Notes: generated by a model from the sequence alone, not told the origin. Positions 8,051 to 17,458 are shown, numbered from the stretch's first letter. The stretch: 38,872 bases of DNA from an uncultured bacterium (GCA_902761275.1 CACWJS010000055.1:1-38872), one strand, 5' to 3'. Made by a program: numbers and translations.

Positions 8051-9703
8051 TTACCTTACTTCGTTCGTCATTGCGCCGCCAGTCGCCACTCCGAGACGCT
8101 CAAGCGCCTGATGGGCCTGGGACGATTCGCCCGACTTCTTCCATTCGGGATGCGACAGGAGACGGCGGTAGAGGGCTATCGCCTTGTCCTTCTCGCCGTC
8201 CTGTTCGCGGTACTGGGCCTGCCTTATGACGGCGCGCGGCGCCTCCTTCTCGAAGATGGAGGCGATCTCGTCAAGTACCGTATAGGCCTCCTTCTTCTTC
8301 CCGAGGCGGCGGTAGCAGTCGGCGAGCGCCCACAGCGTCCCAGGAGGATCGTCGATCTCCCGATACAGCTTGACGGCCTTCTCGACTTCGCCCGTGCGTT
8401 CGCGGCAGATGTCGGCGAGCGCCCATTTCGCGCGCTTGAGCGCGGCCGGGTCGGGCTTGCGGGCGATGTATTCCTCAAGATGCTGCGCGGCGCCCTTCCA
8501 GTTGCCGACGCGGCTTTCGATCGTGTAGCGGGCCCAGCCCTGCGTGAGAGCGCCCTTCATCAGGTCTGGAACGGTCCGCGCCATGTCGGCCTTTCCCCGC
8601 TCGAGGAGAATGCCTATCGCCTCGTTCGCGCGCGCGTTGACCGCGCCATCGTTCTTCTCGGAGCGGAGATATCCCCTGACACCGTCGAGAGTCCTCGCCG
8701 TCTGCTCGTCCGTCCCGAGGTAGAGATTGGTGCGCAGCGCGGCGAAAAGGTAGTCCGTTCCGTGGCCCGCCTTCTCGTAAGTCTCGCGGCAGCCGTCGAA
8801 CCAGCGCAGAAACCACTTCCTCGCCTCCGCCGTCTTCTGGCCGCGCTCCTTCTCGTTCGGATACCTTTCGGCGCAGCGCTCCCTGTAGCCCCACTGCCCG
8901 TGGACGATGCTGCGGAAGGCGCAGTCGAGCGCCCAGCGGCAGCGCTCGTAGCGCCCCTTGACGTCGTTCTCCTTCACGCCGGCGAACACCATCTCGTCGA
9001 AGCGGTCGAAGTCGCACGTGACGAGGCTGATGACGACGAGAAGGTCGTGCGTGGCGTTCCACAGGTCGCGGTTGTTCGCGGCGTATCGGTCGTCGAGGAT
9101 GCGCAGCCAGTCTTCCATCGCCTCGTCGTACCGGCGCGCGCCCCAGAAGTTCCACGCCTGCGTATTGAGCGCGTTCGCCATGAGGACATGCCCCTCGTTC
9201 GACTTGTCGGCCACGAATTCGTCTATCGCGCGGCTGCCCTTCTTCTTCTCCCCGAGCGCGAGGTGGCAGGCGGCGATGCGGTACTTGGCCGGGATCACGA
9301 TCCACCCAACGTCGGGGTGCAGTTCGACGAGCTCGCCGTAGAGCTTGAGCGCCTCGTTGGTGTCGTGCGCGCGCTCGCGGGCATAGGCCTGCATGAAGAG
9401 CGAGTACGAGATCAGCGTCTCGTCGAAGTTCTCCGCCTCCGCCTGTATCTGCACCTTGCGCCATTCCGCGGCGGCGGCGCGGTAGCGCGGAACGAGGTCC
9501 GTGACGCGCATTCCCTGCCGCTCCGCGTTGTACGCCTGCGCGAATATCTTGGCGGCGCGGTCGACGCCCGCGCGGCTTGAGAAGTCGAGCTCCCTGTAGA
9601 CTTCCGCCGGCATCTCCCAGCTCCATCCGTTCGCCGCCGCCGCGCCCGCGGGCGCGAGCGCCAGCAGGAGGAGGGCTGCAAAAATCCTCGTTGTCGCGTT
9701 CAT
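8051..9703 (-). CDS. Periplasmic TPR protein
   Basis: 550 aa. The start at ATG 9703 was chosen because GGAGGG lies 7-8 bases before it and the product then opens with a clean signal peptide (MNATTRIFAALLLLALAPAG). A longer in-frame reading would overlap the giant upstream gene. After a Trp-rich start (NGWSWEMPAEVYRELDF) the protein is helical with TPR-type units, such as EALKLYGELVELHPDVGW, AVKLYREIDDPPGTLWALADCYRRLGKKKEAY and AIALYRRLLSHPEW. It begins 23 bases after the giant gene and ends 19 bases before the 738-aa TPR gene, so the three are co-transcribed. No catalytic motif is recognised; a structural or adaptor role in the envelope is inferred. Confidence 0.8.
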   Translation of the reverse strand: MNATTRIFAALLLLALAPAGAAAANGWSWEMPAEVYRELDFSSRAGVDRAAKIFAQAYNAERQGMRVTDLVPRYRAAAAEWRKVQIQAEAENFDETLISYSLFMQAYARERAHDTNEALKLYGELVELHPDVGWIVIPAKYRIAACHLALGEKKKGSRAIDEFVADKSNEGHVLMANALNTQAWNFWGARRYDEAMEDWLRILDDRYAANNRDLWNATHDLLVVISLVTCDFDRFDEMVFAGVKENDVKGRYERCRWALDCAFRSIVHGQWGYRERCAERYPNEKERGQKTAEARKWFLRWFDGCRETYEKAGHGTDYLFAALRTNLYLGTDEQTARTLDGVRGYLRSEKNDGAVNARANEAIGILLERGKADMARTVPDLMKGALTQGWARYTIESRVGNWKGAAQHLEEYIARKPDPAALKRAKWALADICRERTGEVEKAVKLYREIDDPPGTLWALADCYRRLGKKKEAYTVLDEIASIFEKEAPRAVIRQAQYREQDGEKDKAIALYRRLLSHPEWKKSGESSQAHQALERLGVATGGAMTNEVR

Positions 9704-9726
9704 CGTCGTCTGCCCTCCAATGAAAG

Positions 9727-12700
9727 TCAGGTGTCCATGTCCCTGAAGGCGTCGGACTCCTGCAGCAGCAGTCCGCGCGCGCGGCGCGCCCACTCGGTTT
9801 CCGGGTATTCCAGCACGCAGCGCTTGAGAGTGCGGTAGGCACCCTTGGCGTTGCCGGCGCGGAGCTGCACGTCGCCAGACCAGTACATGGCCTGCGCGCG
9901 GAGCTCGGGCGTCGTGGTCTCGCGGTAGGCCTCGCCCAGGCGGTCGAACGCCTCGGCGGCCTTCTCGTACATCTCGCACGCGCCCTTGACCGTCCCCCTC
10001 AGGGCGACGTTCTTCTCCTCGGCTTCGGCCTCGGCCTTCTTCTGGATCTCCTCCGCCTGCTTCACATAGCAGCTGCCGCACATGAAGAGGGCCCGCGCGG
10101 CCTTCTCGTGCTGCGGGAAGCGGCGCTGGAAGTTCTCGTATATCCGGGCAGAAACGTCATAGCGCCTCTCGCGGGTGTAGTAGTGCGTCGCGAGGCGTAT
10201 CGTCGCGTCGCCGACAAGCTCGCTCTCGGGATAGAGGTACGTCATCTTCACGTACTCCTCGGCCGCACGGCGGTAGTCCTCGAGCATCTCGAGGCACAGC
10301 GCCTTGTGGTACTGTGCCCGCGCGGCGTATTCGCCCTCGGGCCAGACCGCGACGATCGTCGAGAAGCGCGAGAGAGCGTCGGTGAAGAGCTGCCGCGCCC
10401 GCTCCGTGTCCTTCGCGTCGCGCGCCTCGGTCGCGAGCTCCTGGAAGAGGTTCGCCAGAAGGAACTCGCCCTGCACCACGTGCGACGAGTCGGGATAGTT
10501 CTTCAGGGCCTCCTCGAGTATGAAGCGGCCCTTCGCGATCGCGTCGGCGCTCTTCTCGGGCTGCTTGAGCTTGCGGTGCTCCTTGGCCTGCTCGAACAGG
10601 CACTCCGCGAGGCGGAACTGCACGAGCACCGCCTGGTCGCTGTCGCGGAAGCGCTTCGAGAAGAGGCGCACCGTGCCGTCGCTTCCCCGGTGCACAAGGC
10701 CCGTCGTGCAGAGCGTGCGCGGCTCCGATCCCGGCAGCACGCGCTCATCGCAGTAGGAGAAGACGAGCCGGTCGCCGAAATCCGCCGCAAAGCGGTCTTC
10801 CGCGACGAGTTCGTCGACGCTCGCGACAGCGCCCGTGACGGAACCGGGTATCTCCTCCGACTTCGGGAAGAGTATCGGGCGCAGCGTGCCGTTGAAGACG
10901 CCGGAATGCGGGATCGTCTCGGTCAGCACCACCTTGCGCCCGCGGCCGGTGACAAGGCTCTTCACGTCGACCGTGATCCTGTCGGCGTCGTCCGTGGCGT
11001 CTCTGTCGGCGTCGTTGACCTGCACGAAGAACCGCTCGCCCGCATGCACGGCGTCGCGCTCTGCGGACCACGTGGAGTCGAGCAGCGCAAGCGAGCCGTT
11101 CGAGACGAACGAGACGGTGCGCTCCGCGAGGACTTCATCGCCGTCCTTCACCCTGAGGCGCACGATGTCGCTGCCGTTCACGGCGAGGACGGCCGGCTCG
11201 CGGTCGCTCTGGCCGCCGGCGGAATTCAGCGCCTTGAGGACGCTCTCGTCGGCGTTGTCGATAGAGCCGATGGCGAGGTAGACGACGCCGTTGAAGCTTC
11301 CTGCGCGGCGGGCCTCGCGCGCCGTCTCGTCGCCGGCCTTCAGCTTCACGCCGCCGAAGTCGCCGCCGAGCCTGAGCGCGGCGTGCGCGGCCACGGGCTT
11401 CCCTCCCTCGGCTTCGGCGCGTTCGAGCTCCCGCTCCGTCACGGCCTCGAGCGTAAGGCGCGAGGCCGCATGGCGCGCGCGCGACACGTCGTTAACGCGC
11501 ACGAGCAGCGGGGCGGAGATGTTGACGGGGATCGCGTTTGTGTCGTCCGACGCCTTGCGCGTCATCGGCACGGCGTAGACAGCGTCGCGGAAGACCTTCT
11601 CCACGTTCTCGTTTCCGGCGCGCTTTCTGATCGACATCAGCTTTAGCTTCGCGTCGTCAGACGTGTCTACGACGCGCACCTTGCGCGTATGGAAGAGCGT
11701 AAGGCGCGGAACCGCCTGCTTCGTGGCGTGGACGCTCGCCCTGCGTTCGCAGGGGACGCCGGGAAGCGTGTTCTCGCGGTCATCGTAGCTCACGGTGACG
11801 GCGTCGTCCTCCGCCGCACGGATCGTGAGCTTCGACGAGACCCTTCCCGCGGCGTTCGTCGGGAGCGCCGCGTCTGCACGCACCGTGGAAAGAAGCCCGA
11901 AGAAGCGCCCGGTGTGGATGCCGTCCTCAGGCTTCCATCCACTGACATCGGGCTTCTGCTCGACGAGGCGGAGCTTCTGCTCGCCGCCGAGCTTCGACTT
12001 GACCGTCACGTCAACGGAATCGGCCCCGTCGGTCACGTCGAGATCCGAATCGCTCACGATCACCACCATCGAGTCGCCGGGGATGAAGCGGTACGCCTCG
12101 TGGTAGGCGAGCTGCGGCACGCCGTTGACGGGCGGAGCCGCCTGCTCGAAGTTGAGGCTGATCCTGCCGTCCGTGAAACGCGAGCCGAGGCTGCGCTCGA
12201 GAACCCGCTTCGAGCCGGAGGCCGTCACCTCGTCGGAGTACTGGACGATGATCTGGTCGCCTGGCGCGACCTCGAGCGTCTCGTTCGACTGCGCGTCCGA
12301 GAAGTCGCTCTCGACGGGGACTATCTGCCTCCCGTCGACATCGACGGCCGTCACCTCCGAAACGGCGACGTCCGGGCTTCTGCGGCCGGTGAATGTCCAG
12401 CGAAGCGTCCTCAGGCGCACAGGTTTCGAGAAAACCGCCTCGAAGCCGTCGGCAGTGCGCGTGATGACCGCCTTGTCCGCAACCATGTCCCAGACCTCTT
12501 TGTGCTTTTCGGCGTCGAACCAGTCCATCGGCAGATCGCGCGGCTCCTCGTCGATCGGCTCCCAGAGCAGCTTGAACGCATCGTTCTTCTGCGAGCTCGC
12601 CGTGGCGAAGACCTCGAGGAAATGGGCGCCGGGGGCGACATCGGCGACAATCGCGGCGTTCTGCAGGTCCGGCCCCTTTCCGGTGAAGACTGTCTTGCCG

Positions 12701-15700
12701 TCGAGCGCAACGGCCACGAAGAGATTGCGCAGGGCGTCGGTCGCCTCGGAAACCGGGACAAGGCGGAACCGGAGATAGTCGTACCCGCTCGGCTGGAGGA
12801 ACGCGCCGCTGTAGCGGGCCACGTTCGAACGGTCGTTCCATGCCGGGACATAGACGATGTTCGTCACGGCCGTCGCCTTCGGCGCGTCGGCGCGCGACAT
12901 GTACTCGCGTATCGCCGCCTCGCCGCGGAAACCGCCTGCATTTGCCGTCTGGTACCTAAGGCCGACCTTCGTCTTGGGATCGACAGCCGGCAGCGTCGCG
13001 ACGGGGATACTCTCTCCGCCGAGCTCGCCGTCGAGCGAGAGGGCCGTTATCTCCTCGGGCGCGACGACGCGCACCGTGGCGGCGGACACGACGTGCGAGC
13101 CCATCGTGTCGACCGCGAACCACTTGATCGCCTGCCCGTCGGAGAGCGAACGCCAGAGCCCGTCGCGCGTCGAGTTGATGACGTCGCCGGGGTTGAAGCC
13201 CGCGGCCGTGTCGCTCGCGAAGGCGCGCGGCTGCGGAAGCGTCGTAGGCACGACGCCGCGGAAGACGCCCGAGTAGGGCCTGACCTCCGTAAGGACGACA
13301 TCGTCGAGACGGTCGCCGGAAGTGGTGCGCACAGACACCGACACAGTGTCGGAATCGCCGCCGAGCGAACGGTCCTTGTCGGAGACGGCTATGTAGAGGG
13401 GATTGCCGGGCCTGAGGATCGCCGCTATCGCGTTCGCCCCAGAGGTCTGCCCCTCGCCTACCATCGCCTCGATCTGCGCCTCGGCATCGCTCTCCTCGGT
13501 GCGGGGCGCACCCGCGCCGATCGCGAGCCGCGCGTCGTCGACGACGCGGAGCCTCTTCGGCTCGTTGAGCGGCAGTCCCCGCGCCTTCAGGAACTCGGGA
13601 TCTATCGCGTACGAGGCGGTGTCTCCGCCGCAGACCTCGAGCACCGTGTTCGACGGCGCGGCCTTGCCGAGCCGGACGTCGACGAGCCCCTTGAAGATGT
13701 TGGGGTCGCGGGCGGAGGGATAGAGGTATATGCGCTCGAGGTCTCCGCCGCGGTCGGTAGTCACGACTACCGGAATCGAGCTTCCGCCGCCTGCGACCGA
13801 AAGGTTGCGGTCCTGGACAGTGATGGAAAGCTGCTGCCCAGGGCATATCGCCGTGCGGTCGGCGAGCTTGCCGATCCAGACGTCCGTCTCGTCGACCTCG
13901 CTGTTCGTGGCGAGCTTCCACCTGCCCTGGAGGAACCGTGCGTCGGTGTGCGTCAGGTTGATCGCGAACACCTCCTTGAGCTGTTTGATGCACTCGTCGT
14001 AGTCCTTGCGATCGAAGGCGATGCGGGCGAGGAAGTAGTGCGCCTCGGCCTGGATCTCGGGGTCGGGCTGGCTGAGCCAGTATTCGAGCGTCTGCTCGGC
14101 CTGCGAACCCGCGCCGGACTCGATCTGGAGGTCGATCGCCCGGAACATGGCCTTGCGCCCGGACGGCGTCTTGTGGTATACGGGGTTGTCGCGTATCGAC
14201 TGGTATTCGAGCTTCGCCGCCTCGAAGTTGCGCTGGTCGCGGAACGACTCGGCCCTGACGAGAAGCATCGCGGCGACGAGCTCGGGCGTCACCTTGGACT
14301 CGGCCGATATGATCGCCGTCGCGAGCTTACGGGCCTTCAGGAGAAGCTCGTCGTTCTTCCCCCGCTGCAGGCGCAGCTGATCGACGCCCCATGCCACGAA
14401 ATCCGGCGGAAGATTGAGTATCTCGCGCTCGAACACGGGCACGTTCGCCTTGAAAAGCTTGAGCGCGCCCTCGGCGTTCTTGCGAGAAAGCTCGTCTGCC
14501 GCCACGTAGAGCGGATAGGCGGGGTCCTTCTCGCCGACTGGATAGACGCCGGGAAGCTTCGTCGCCGCCTCGGCGCGGCAGCGGGTCGCAAGCGTCACGA
14601 CGTCGGCATGGACGTTGCCGGGGATCGCGTTCACGAGAAGGTAGAGCGGCTGCCAGGCCTCCGCCTTCCGCGTTTCGTTGATCAGGTTGATGAGGCCCTG
14701 CGGCCAGCTGTACTGCGCGTCGCGCCCGATCATGTCGGCGACCTTCACCATCTCGACCTCGTTCGTGGAGCGCAGTGCGCGCCTGTAGGCGTTCTGGTTG
14801 AACGTCGGCCGCACCCCGTTGTCGACATCGGTGCAGCGCATGCCGTGGCGCATCAGCCGCGAGAATTCGCAGCTCAGATCGCCGCTGAGCTTCTGGACCG
14901 CCTCGTCGCCCTTGCGGAAGTCGGCGTTGAAGTAGTTGCAGTAGCGATTCCACTCCGGAGTGACGCAGGTAAACCTGGCAAGCGGAGCCTTCGAGTCGGG
15001 AACGGCCTTCAGCGTCGGCAGAAGATGCTGCTCGAGCACGTCGCCAAACCAGTTGATGGTCGTGTCCTCCTTCTTCCCGGGATACGGCGCGGCGGACGGG
15101 TTCCAGGCAAGACGCGCAAGCAGAAAGACGCGTTCGCTCGGCTCGACCTTGCCGAGGGAGGCGAGATACTTCCTCAGATACGCGTCGCGACGGCCGGACT
15201 GCGCGGCAAAGGCGATGAAACGCGGCGCGAAGTCGGGGTTCCAGCCCTTCTCGCGGTCAAGAACGTCGCCCGCGACCTTGTCGAACGGAAACTGCGCCAT
15301 CAGAGCGCCGTTCGTAGCGGCCCCTCCAAGCCAGCTGAGCATCTCGGCCGACTTGTCGACAGACCACTTGGGCATGTCGAAGCGCCTAAAGGCCGTCGAG
15401 ACCACCTTGGCCTTCAGTGCGTCGGTGAAACGCGCCTTGTCGTGCGGAGTCGACTGGGGAATGCCGACATTCGCGCGCATAAGCGAGTAAAGCACGTCCA
15501 CACGCATCTCCTCGAGGTTGGCTGATTTCGGCAGACTGCCGGTGTCGGCCGGGAACTGGTAACCGTCCCATATATTGGCGAAGCCAAGCACCTCCGCGCG
15601 GCGGTCGCGGACGGCAAAGTGCAGCTCCGGCTTCTCGCGAAGGTTGCCCTGGATGTCCCGCAGATAGTCCCAGTTGGCCTTCTTCTGCTTCCCGAAGCCC

Positions 15701-15897
15701 TTGAGAAGAACTTCCGCGAACTTCTCGCATGAACGCAGGTTGTCGCGGCAAAGGCCAAAGTACTTTTCCACCATGCGGTTGACGATGCCGTTCTCCTTGC
15801 GGCCGTCCTGCGGAAACGCGGTTCCGTAGTCGGCGAACGTCTCGGCCATAATTGCGTGCGCACGGTCGGGGCAGAGGTTGCCCGCCTGTCGCTGCAT
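9727..15897 (-). CDS. Giant secreted TPR/beta-repeat protein, C-terminal 2056 aa
   Basis: This frame holds about 2056 aa but starts abruptly without a signal peptide. The missing N-terminus lies in the next gene entry in another frame. From N to C: helical TPR-like repeats to about residue 670; then at least four beta-repeats of the pattern D-x-DxD...D-x-VxVxV..SG...LxE....SGxFxG (at ISVQ/ITVQDRNLS, YIAVSDKDRS, VVIVSDSDLDVTDGAD, FVQVNDADRDATDDAD), several followed by a GDxIxxxYxDE unit; a PA14-like stretch ending KLLWEPIDEEPRDLPMDWFD; and a C-terminal TPR array that includes a YfiO/BamD-like part (FRDSDQAVLVQFRLAEC; ENFQRRFPQHEKAARALFMCGSCY). The beta-repeat is a type I recall from long adhesin-like proteins of Verrucomicrobiota and Planctomycetota. 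ATG 15897 has GGAG nine bases upstream, so separate initiation is possible, but the joined reading of about 2545 aa is more likely. Confidence 0.75.
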   Translation of the reverse strand: MQRQAGNLCPDRAHAIMAETFADYGTAFPQDGRKENGIVNRMVEKYFGLCRDNLRSCEKFAEVLLKGFGKQKKANWDYLRDIQGNLREKPELHFAVRDRRAEVLGFANIWDGYQFPADTGSLPKSANLEEMRVDVLYSLMRANVGIPQSTPHDKARFTDALKAKVVSTAFRRFDMPKWSVDKSAEMLSWLGGAATNGALMAQFPFDKVAGDVLDREKGWNPDFAPRFIAFAAQSGRRDAYLRKYLASLGKVEPSERVFLLARLAWNPSAAPYPGKKEDTTINWFGDVLEQHLLPTLKAVPDSKAPLARFTCVTPEWNRYCNYFNADFRKGDEAVQKLSGDLSCEFSRLMRHGMRCTDVDNGVRPTFNQNAYRRALRSTNEVEMVKVADMIGRDAQYSWPQGLINLINETRKAEAWQPLYLLVNAIPGNVHADVVTLATRCRAEAATKLPGVYPVGEKDPAYPLYVAADELSRKNAEGALKLFKANVPVFEREILNLPPDFVAWGVDQLRLQRGKNDELLLKARKLATAIISAESKVTPELVAAMLLVRAESFRDQRNFEAAKLEYQSIRDNPVYHKTPSGRKAMFRAIDLQIESGAGSQAEQTLEYWLSQPDPEIQAEAHYFLARIAFDRKDYDECIKQLKEVFAINLTHTDARFLQGRWKLATNSEVDETDVWIGKLADRTAICPGQQLSITVQDRNLSVAGGGSSIPVVVTTDRGGDLERIYLYPSARDPNIFKGLVDVRLGKAAPSNTVLEVCGGDTASYAIDPEFLKARGLPLNEPKRLRVVDDARLAIGAGAPRTEESDAEAQIEAMVGEGQTSGANAIAAILRPGNPLYIAVSDKDRSLGGDSDTVSVSVRTTSGDRLDDVVLTEVRPYSGVFRGVVPTTLPQPRAFASDTAAGFNPGDVINSTRDGLWRSLSDGQAIKWFAVDTMGSHVVSAATVRVVAPEEITALSLDGELGGESIPVATLPAVDPKTKVGLRYQTANAGGFRGEAAIREYMSRADAPKATAVTNIVYVPAWNDRSNVARYSGAFLQPSGYDYLRFRLVPVSEATDALRNLFVAVALDGKTVFTGKGPDLQNAAIVADVAPGAHFLEVFATASSQKNDAFKLLWEPIDEEPRDLPMDWFDAEKHKEVWDMVADKAVITRTADGFEAVFSKPVRLRTLRWTFTGRRSPDVAVSEVTAVDVDGRQIVPVESDFSDAQSNETLEVAPGDQIIVQYSDEVTASGSKRVLERSLGSRFTDGRISLNFEQAAPPVNGVPQLAYHEAYRFIPGDSMVVIVSDSDLDVTDGADSVDVTVKSKLGGEQKLRLVEQKPDVSGWKPEDGIHTGRFFGLLSTVRADAALPTNAAGRVSSKLTIRAAEDDAVTVSYDDRENTLPGVPCERRASVHATKQAVPRLTLFHTRKVRVVDTSDDAKLKLMSIRKRAGNENVEKVFRDAVYAVPMTRKASDDTNAIPVNISAPLLVRVNDVSRARHAASRLTLEAVTERELERAEAEGGKPVAAHAALRLGGDFGGVKLKAGDETAREARRAGSFNGVVYLAIGSIDNADESVLKALNSAGGQSDREPAVLAVNGSDIVRLRVKDGDEVLAERTVSFVSNGSLALLDSTWSAERDAVHAGERFFVQVNDADRDATDDADRITVDVKSLVTGRGRKVVLTETIPHSGVFNGTLRPILFPKSEEIPGSVTGAVASVDELVAEDRFAADFGDRLVFSYCDERVLPGSEPRTLCTTGLVHRGSDGTVRLFSKRFRDSDQAVLVQFRLAECLFEQAKEHRKLKQPEKSADAIAKGRFILEEALKNYPDSSHVVQGEFLLANLFQELATEARDAKDTERARQLFTDALSRFSTIVAVWPEGEYAARAQYHKALCLEMLEDYRRAAEEYVKMTYLYPESELVGDATIRLATHYYTRERRYDVSARIYENFQRRFPQHEKAARALFMCGSCYVKQAEEIQKKAEAEAEEKNVALRGTVKGACEMYEKAAEAFDRLGEAYRETTTPELRAQAMYWSGDVQLRAGNAKGAYRTLKRCVLEYPETEWARRARGLLLQESDAFRDMDT

Positions 15898-17365
15898 CGG
15901 GAAAAGCTCCTTTCTTGAACATCGCGAACCTGTCGCGGACGCTCTTGTTCGTTTTGATCGTGTTGAAGAACGCGTGCGCGCCGATACGGATGTAGACGCG
16001 TTTGAGGAACGCGATCTTCTCGGCGTCCTTGATCTTGCATGCGCTGACCGTCGAGAGGGTGTTCATGATGGCGTTCCCGTCCATGCCGGAGGCCGCGTTC
16101 CAGACGAGCTCAGACTCGACGTCCTCAAGCACCTGCTTCGTCTCGCCGCATTCGATCCACAGATCGCGCGTGCGGCGGCAGGCCTCCCATGCACGATCGG
16201 GGTTCTTCGCGATGAACGCCTTTATGCCGGCGACGCTCTTCGCCTTCGCCGCCTCCGCGCGCATGATCCCGCTGGGGCCGAAGAGCACGTCGTCGTCGAG
16301 TATCTCCGGACGCTCGACGCAGAGCTTCTGCCAATAGTTGACCTTGCCGTTGGAGAGAAGCCCCTTCTGCCACATCTCGCGGGTGCGCGCCATCATCTCG
16401 CGCTTGTTGACCTTGTCGGCTTCATAGCAGCCGACGGTCTTCATGAGGAGGTTGTAGTAGGCCGCGGCCTGCTCGTTCGTCTGGGACGGCTTGAAATACA
16501 GGCCTGAGAGCCTTATCTTGTTGCAGAGGAGCGAATTGGCCTGGTCGCCGCAGCCGGGTCTGAGGACGATCGGCTCGACCTCCTTGAAGAGCTTGGCGAG
16601 GCGACGGCAGTATTCAGCGTCGTGCTCGTTCCTCAAGTCGGCGTTGAACTGGCCGATCTGGCCGAATACGGCAGGCGGCAGCGCAACGCCGCACTTGATG
16701 CACCATTCAAGGATGAAATCCGCGGGGAAGTCGCCGCGGCGGTTCAGGATCATCCACTGGATAGACCAGTTTTCGCCGCCGCCGATGTCCTTGAGGGGGT
16801 ATTTGAGAAGCATCTCCCGCACCTGCGCCGGTCCGATGCCCTGGATGTTGTTGAACAGCTGCCCCATGACGAACGAGAGCAGCGCGCGGCGCCTGTTGTT
16901 TTCCGGGAACTTCTCGAGCATCACCTCGGCGACCTTGAGTATCTCGGCGCCGCGCTTCGCTTCGCGCGCGCGGTCCATCAGCGTCCGCCCGGCCGAGTAG
17001 AGCTGGTCCGACGCGGGGACAGACTTCGCAAGACGCCCGAAATGCTCGGCCGCGCCGCCGTTGAGGCAGAGATACCAGGCCGCCTCCTCCACCGATGCGT
17101 TCCACGTCTTCTCCGTGCGCAGGTAGTGCGCGAGCCGGTCCCGGCGCAGCGTCTCGCGGCCCATCTGCCGCGCTATCTCCGCCGCCTGGAAGTAGCGTAT
17201 CGGAGCAATGTCTCGACGTTCCTCGGAAAGCCGCTTGAACGCGGCCTCGGCGGCAAGGGGCCGACCAGACTTGATGGCCTCGACGAACTCCTTCTCCAGA
17301 TCTGTGTCTGCAAAGGCAAAGGCCGCGGTTCCCGCAAATGCGACAAGAAGAATCTGTCTTTTCAT
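15386..17365 (-). CDS. Giant secreted TPR protein, N-terminal part (out of frame with the rest)
   Basis: ATG 17365 gives a Sec signal peptide (MKRQILLVAFAGTAAFAFA); an ATG nine bases further upstream is also possible, and neither has a clear ribosome site. Residues 20 to 488 are a helical TPR-like region (LAAEAAFKRLSEERRDIAPIRYFQAAEIARQMG and similar units) that reads as real protein down to FKKGAFP. Beyond about position 15,900 this frame turns into an Arg/Pro/Gly-rich shadow of the giant downstream gene until its stop at 15386. A +1 shift at 15899-15904 joins it to the 2056-aa part as one protein of about 2545 aa. Explanations are a programmed shift, an indel in the sequence, or a recent mutation. 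It is the first gene of the train and has a good promoter at 17430-17458. Confidence 0.7.
   Translation of the reverse strand: MKRQILLVAFAGTAAFAFADTDLEKEFVEAIKSGRPLAAEAAFKRLSEERRDIAPIRYFQAAEIARQMGRETLRRDRLAHYLRTEKTWNASVEEAAWYLCLNGGAAEHFGRLAKSVPASDQLYSAGRTLMDRAREAKRGAEILKVAEVMLEKFPENNRRRALLSFVMGQLFNNIQGIGPAQVREMLLKYPLKDIGGGENWSIQWMILNRRGDFPADFILEWCIKCGVALPPAVFGQIGQFNADLRNEHDAEYCRRLAKLFKEVEPIVLRPGCGDQANSLLCNKIRLSGLYFKPSQTNEQAAAYYNLLMKTVGCYEADKVNKREMMARTREMWQKGLLSNGKVNYWQKLCVERPEILDDDVLFGPSGIMRAEAAKAKSVAGIKAFIAKNPDRAWEACRRTRDLWIECGETKQVLEDVESELVWNAASGMDGNAIMNTLSTVSACKIKDAEKIAFLKRVYIRIGAHAFFNTIKTNKSVRDRFAMFKKGAFPDAATGGQPLPRPCARNYGRDVRRLRNRVSAGRPQGERHRQPHGGKVLWPLPRQPAFMREVRGSSSQGLREAEEGQLGLSAGHPGQPSREAGAALCRPRPPRGGAWLRQYMGRLPVPGRHRQSAEISQPRGDACGRALLAYARECRHSPVDSARQGAFHRRTEGQGGLDGL
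15899..15913 (-). other. Candidate +1 ribosomal frameshift site
   Basis: The minus-strand reading is AAAGGAG, then CT, then TTT CCC GAT. An SD-like AAAGGAG ends two bases before the TTT codon (15902-15904). A +1 slip moves tRNA-Phe from TTT to TTC, or tRNA-Pro from CCC to CCG, and enters the long downstream frame. The layout resembles the prfB (RF2) site, with an SD-like stimulator just 5' of the slippery codon, but it lacks the stop codon that prfB has at the shift. Confidence 0.35.
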
Positions 17366-17429
17366 ATTGTGCATAGTTTACAAAATTCTATTTCGACTGA
17401 CAAGTGTCCTAATAAGTCCATTTCACAAG

Positions 17430-17458
17430 ATTATACATCTTTCGCGGACGGATGCCAA
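17430..17458 (-). promoter_or_regulatory. Sigma-70 promoter of the giant TPR operon
   Basis: Minus strand TTGGCA (17453-17458), 17-base spacer, TATAAT (17430-17435). Predicted transcription start is near 17423, giving a leader of about 55 bases. The -35 box is directly flanked by a 20-bp perfect palindrome. Confidence 0.75.

Noticed and set aside
11689-15525. A 1278-codon plus-strand open frame opposite the giant TPR gene, and similar long plus-strand frames at 59-1942, 2045-4099, 6307-7617 and 23514-26414
   Set aside because: They are Arg/Ala/Leu/Val-rich mirror images of high-GC minus-strand genes, with no domains, signal peptides or ribosome sites.
15895-15910. Two independent genes instead of one frameshifted giant gene
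   Set aside because: ATG 15897 has an SD sequence, but the upstream gene would then end in 170 codons of shadow sequence overlapping the next gene, and the downstream product would lack any signal peptide despite periplasmic-type domains.
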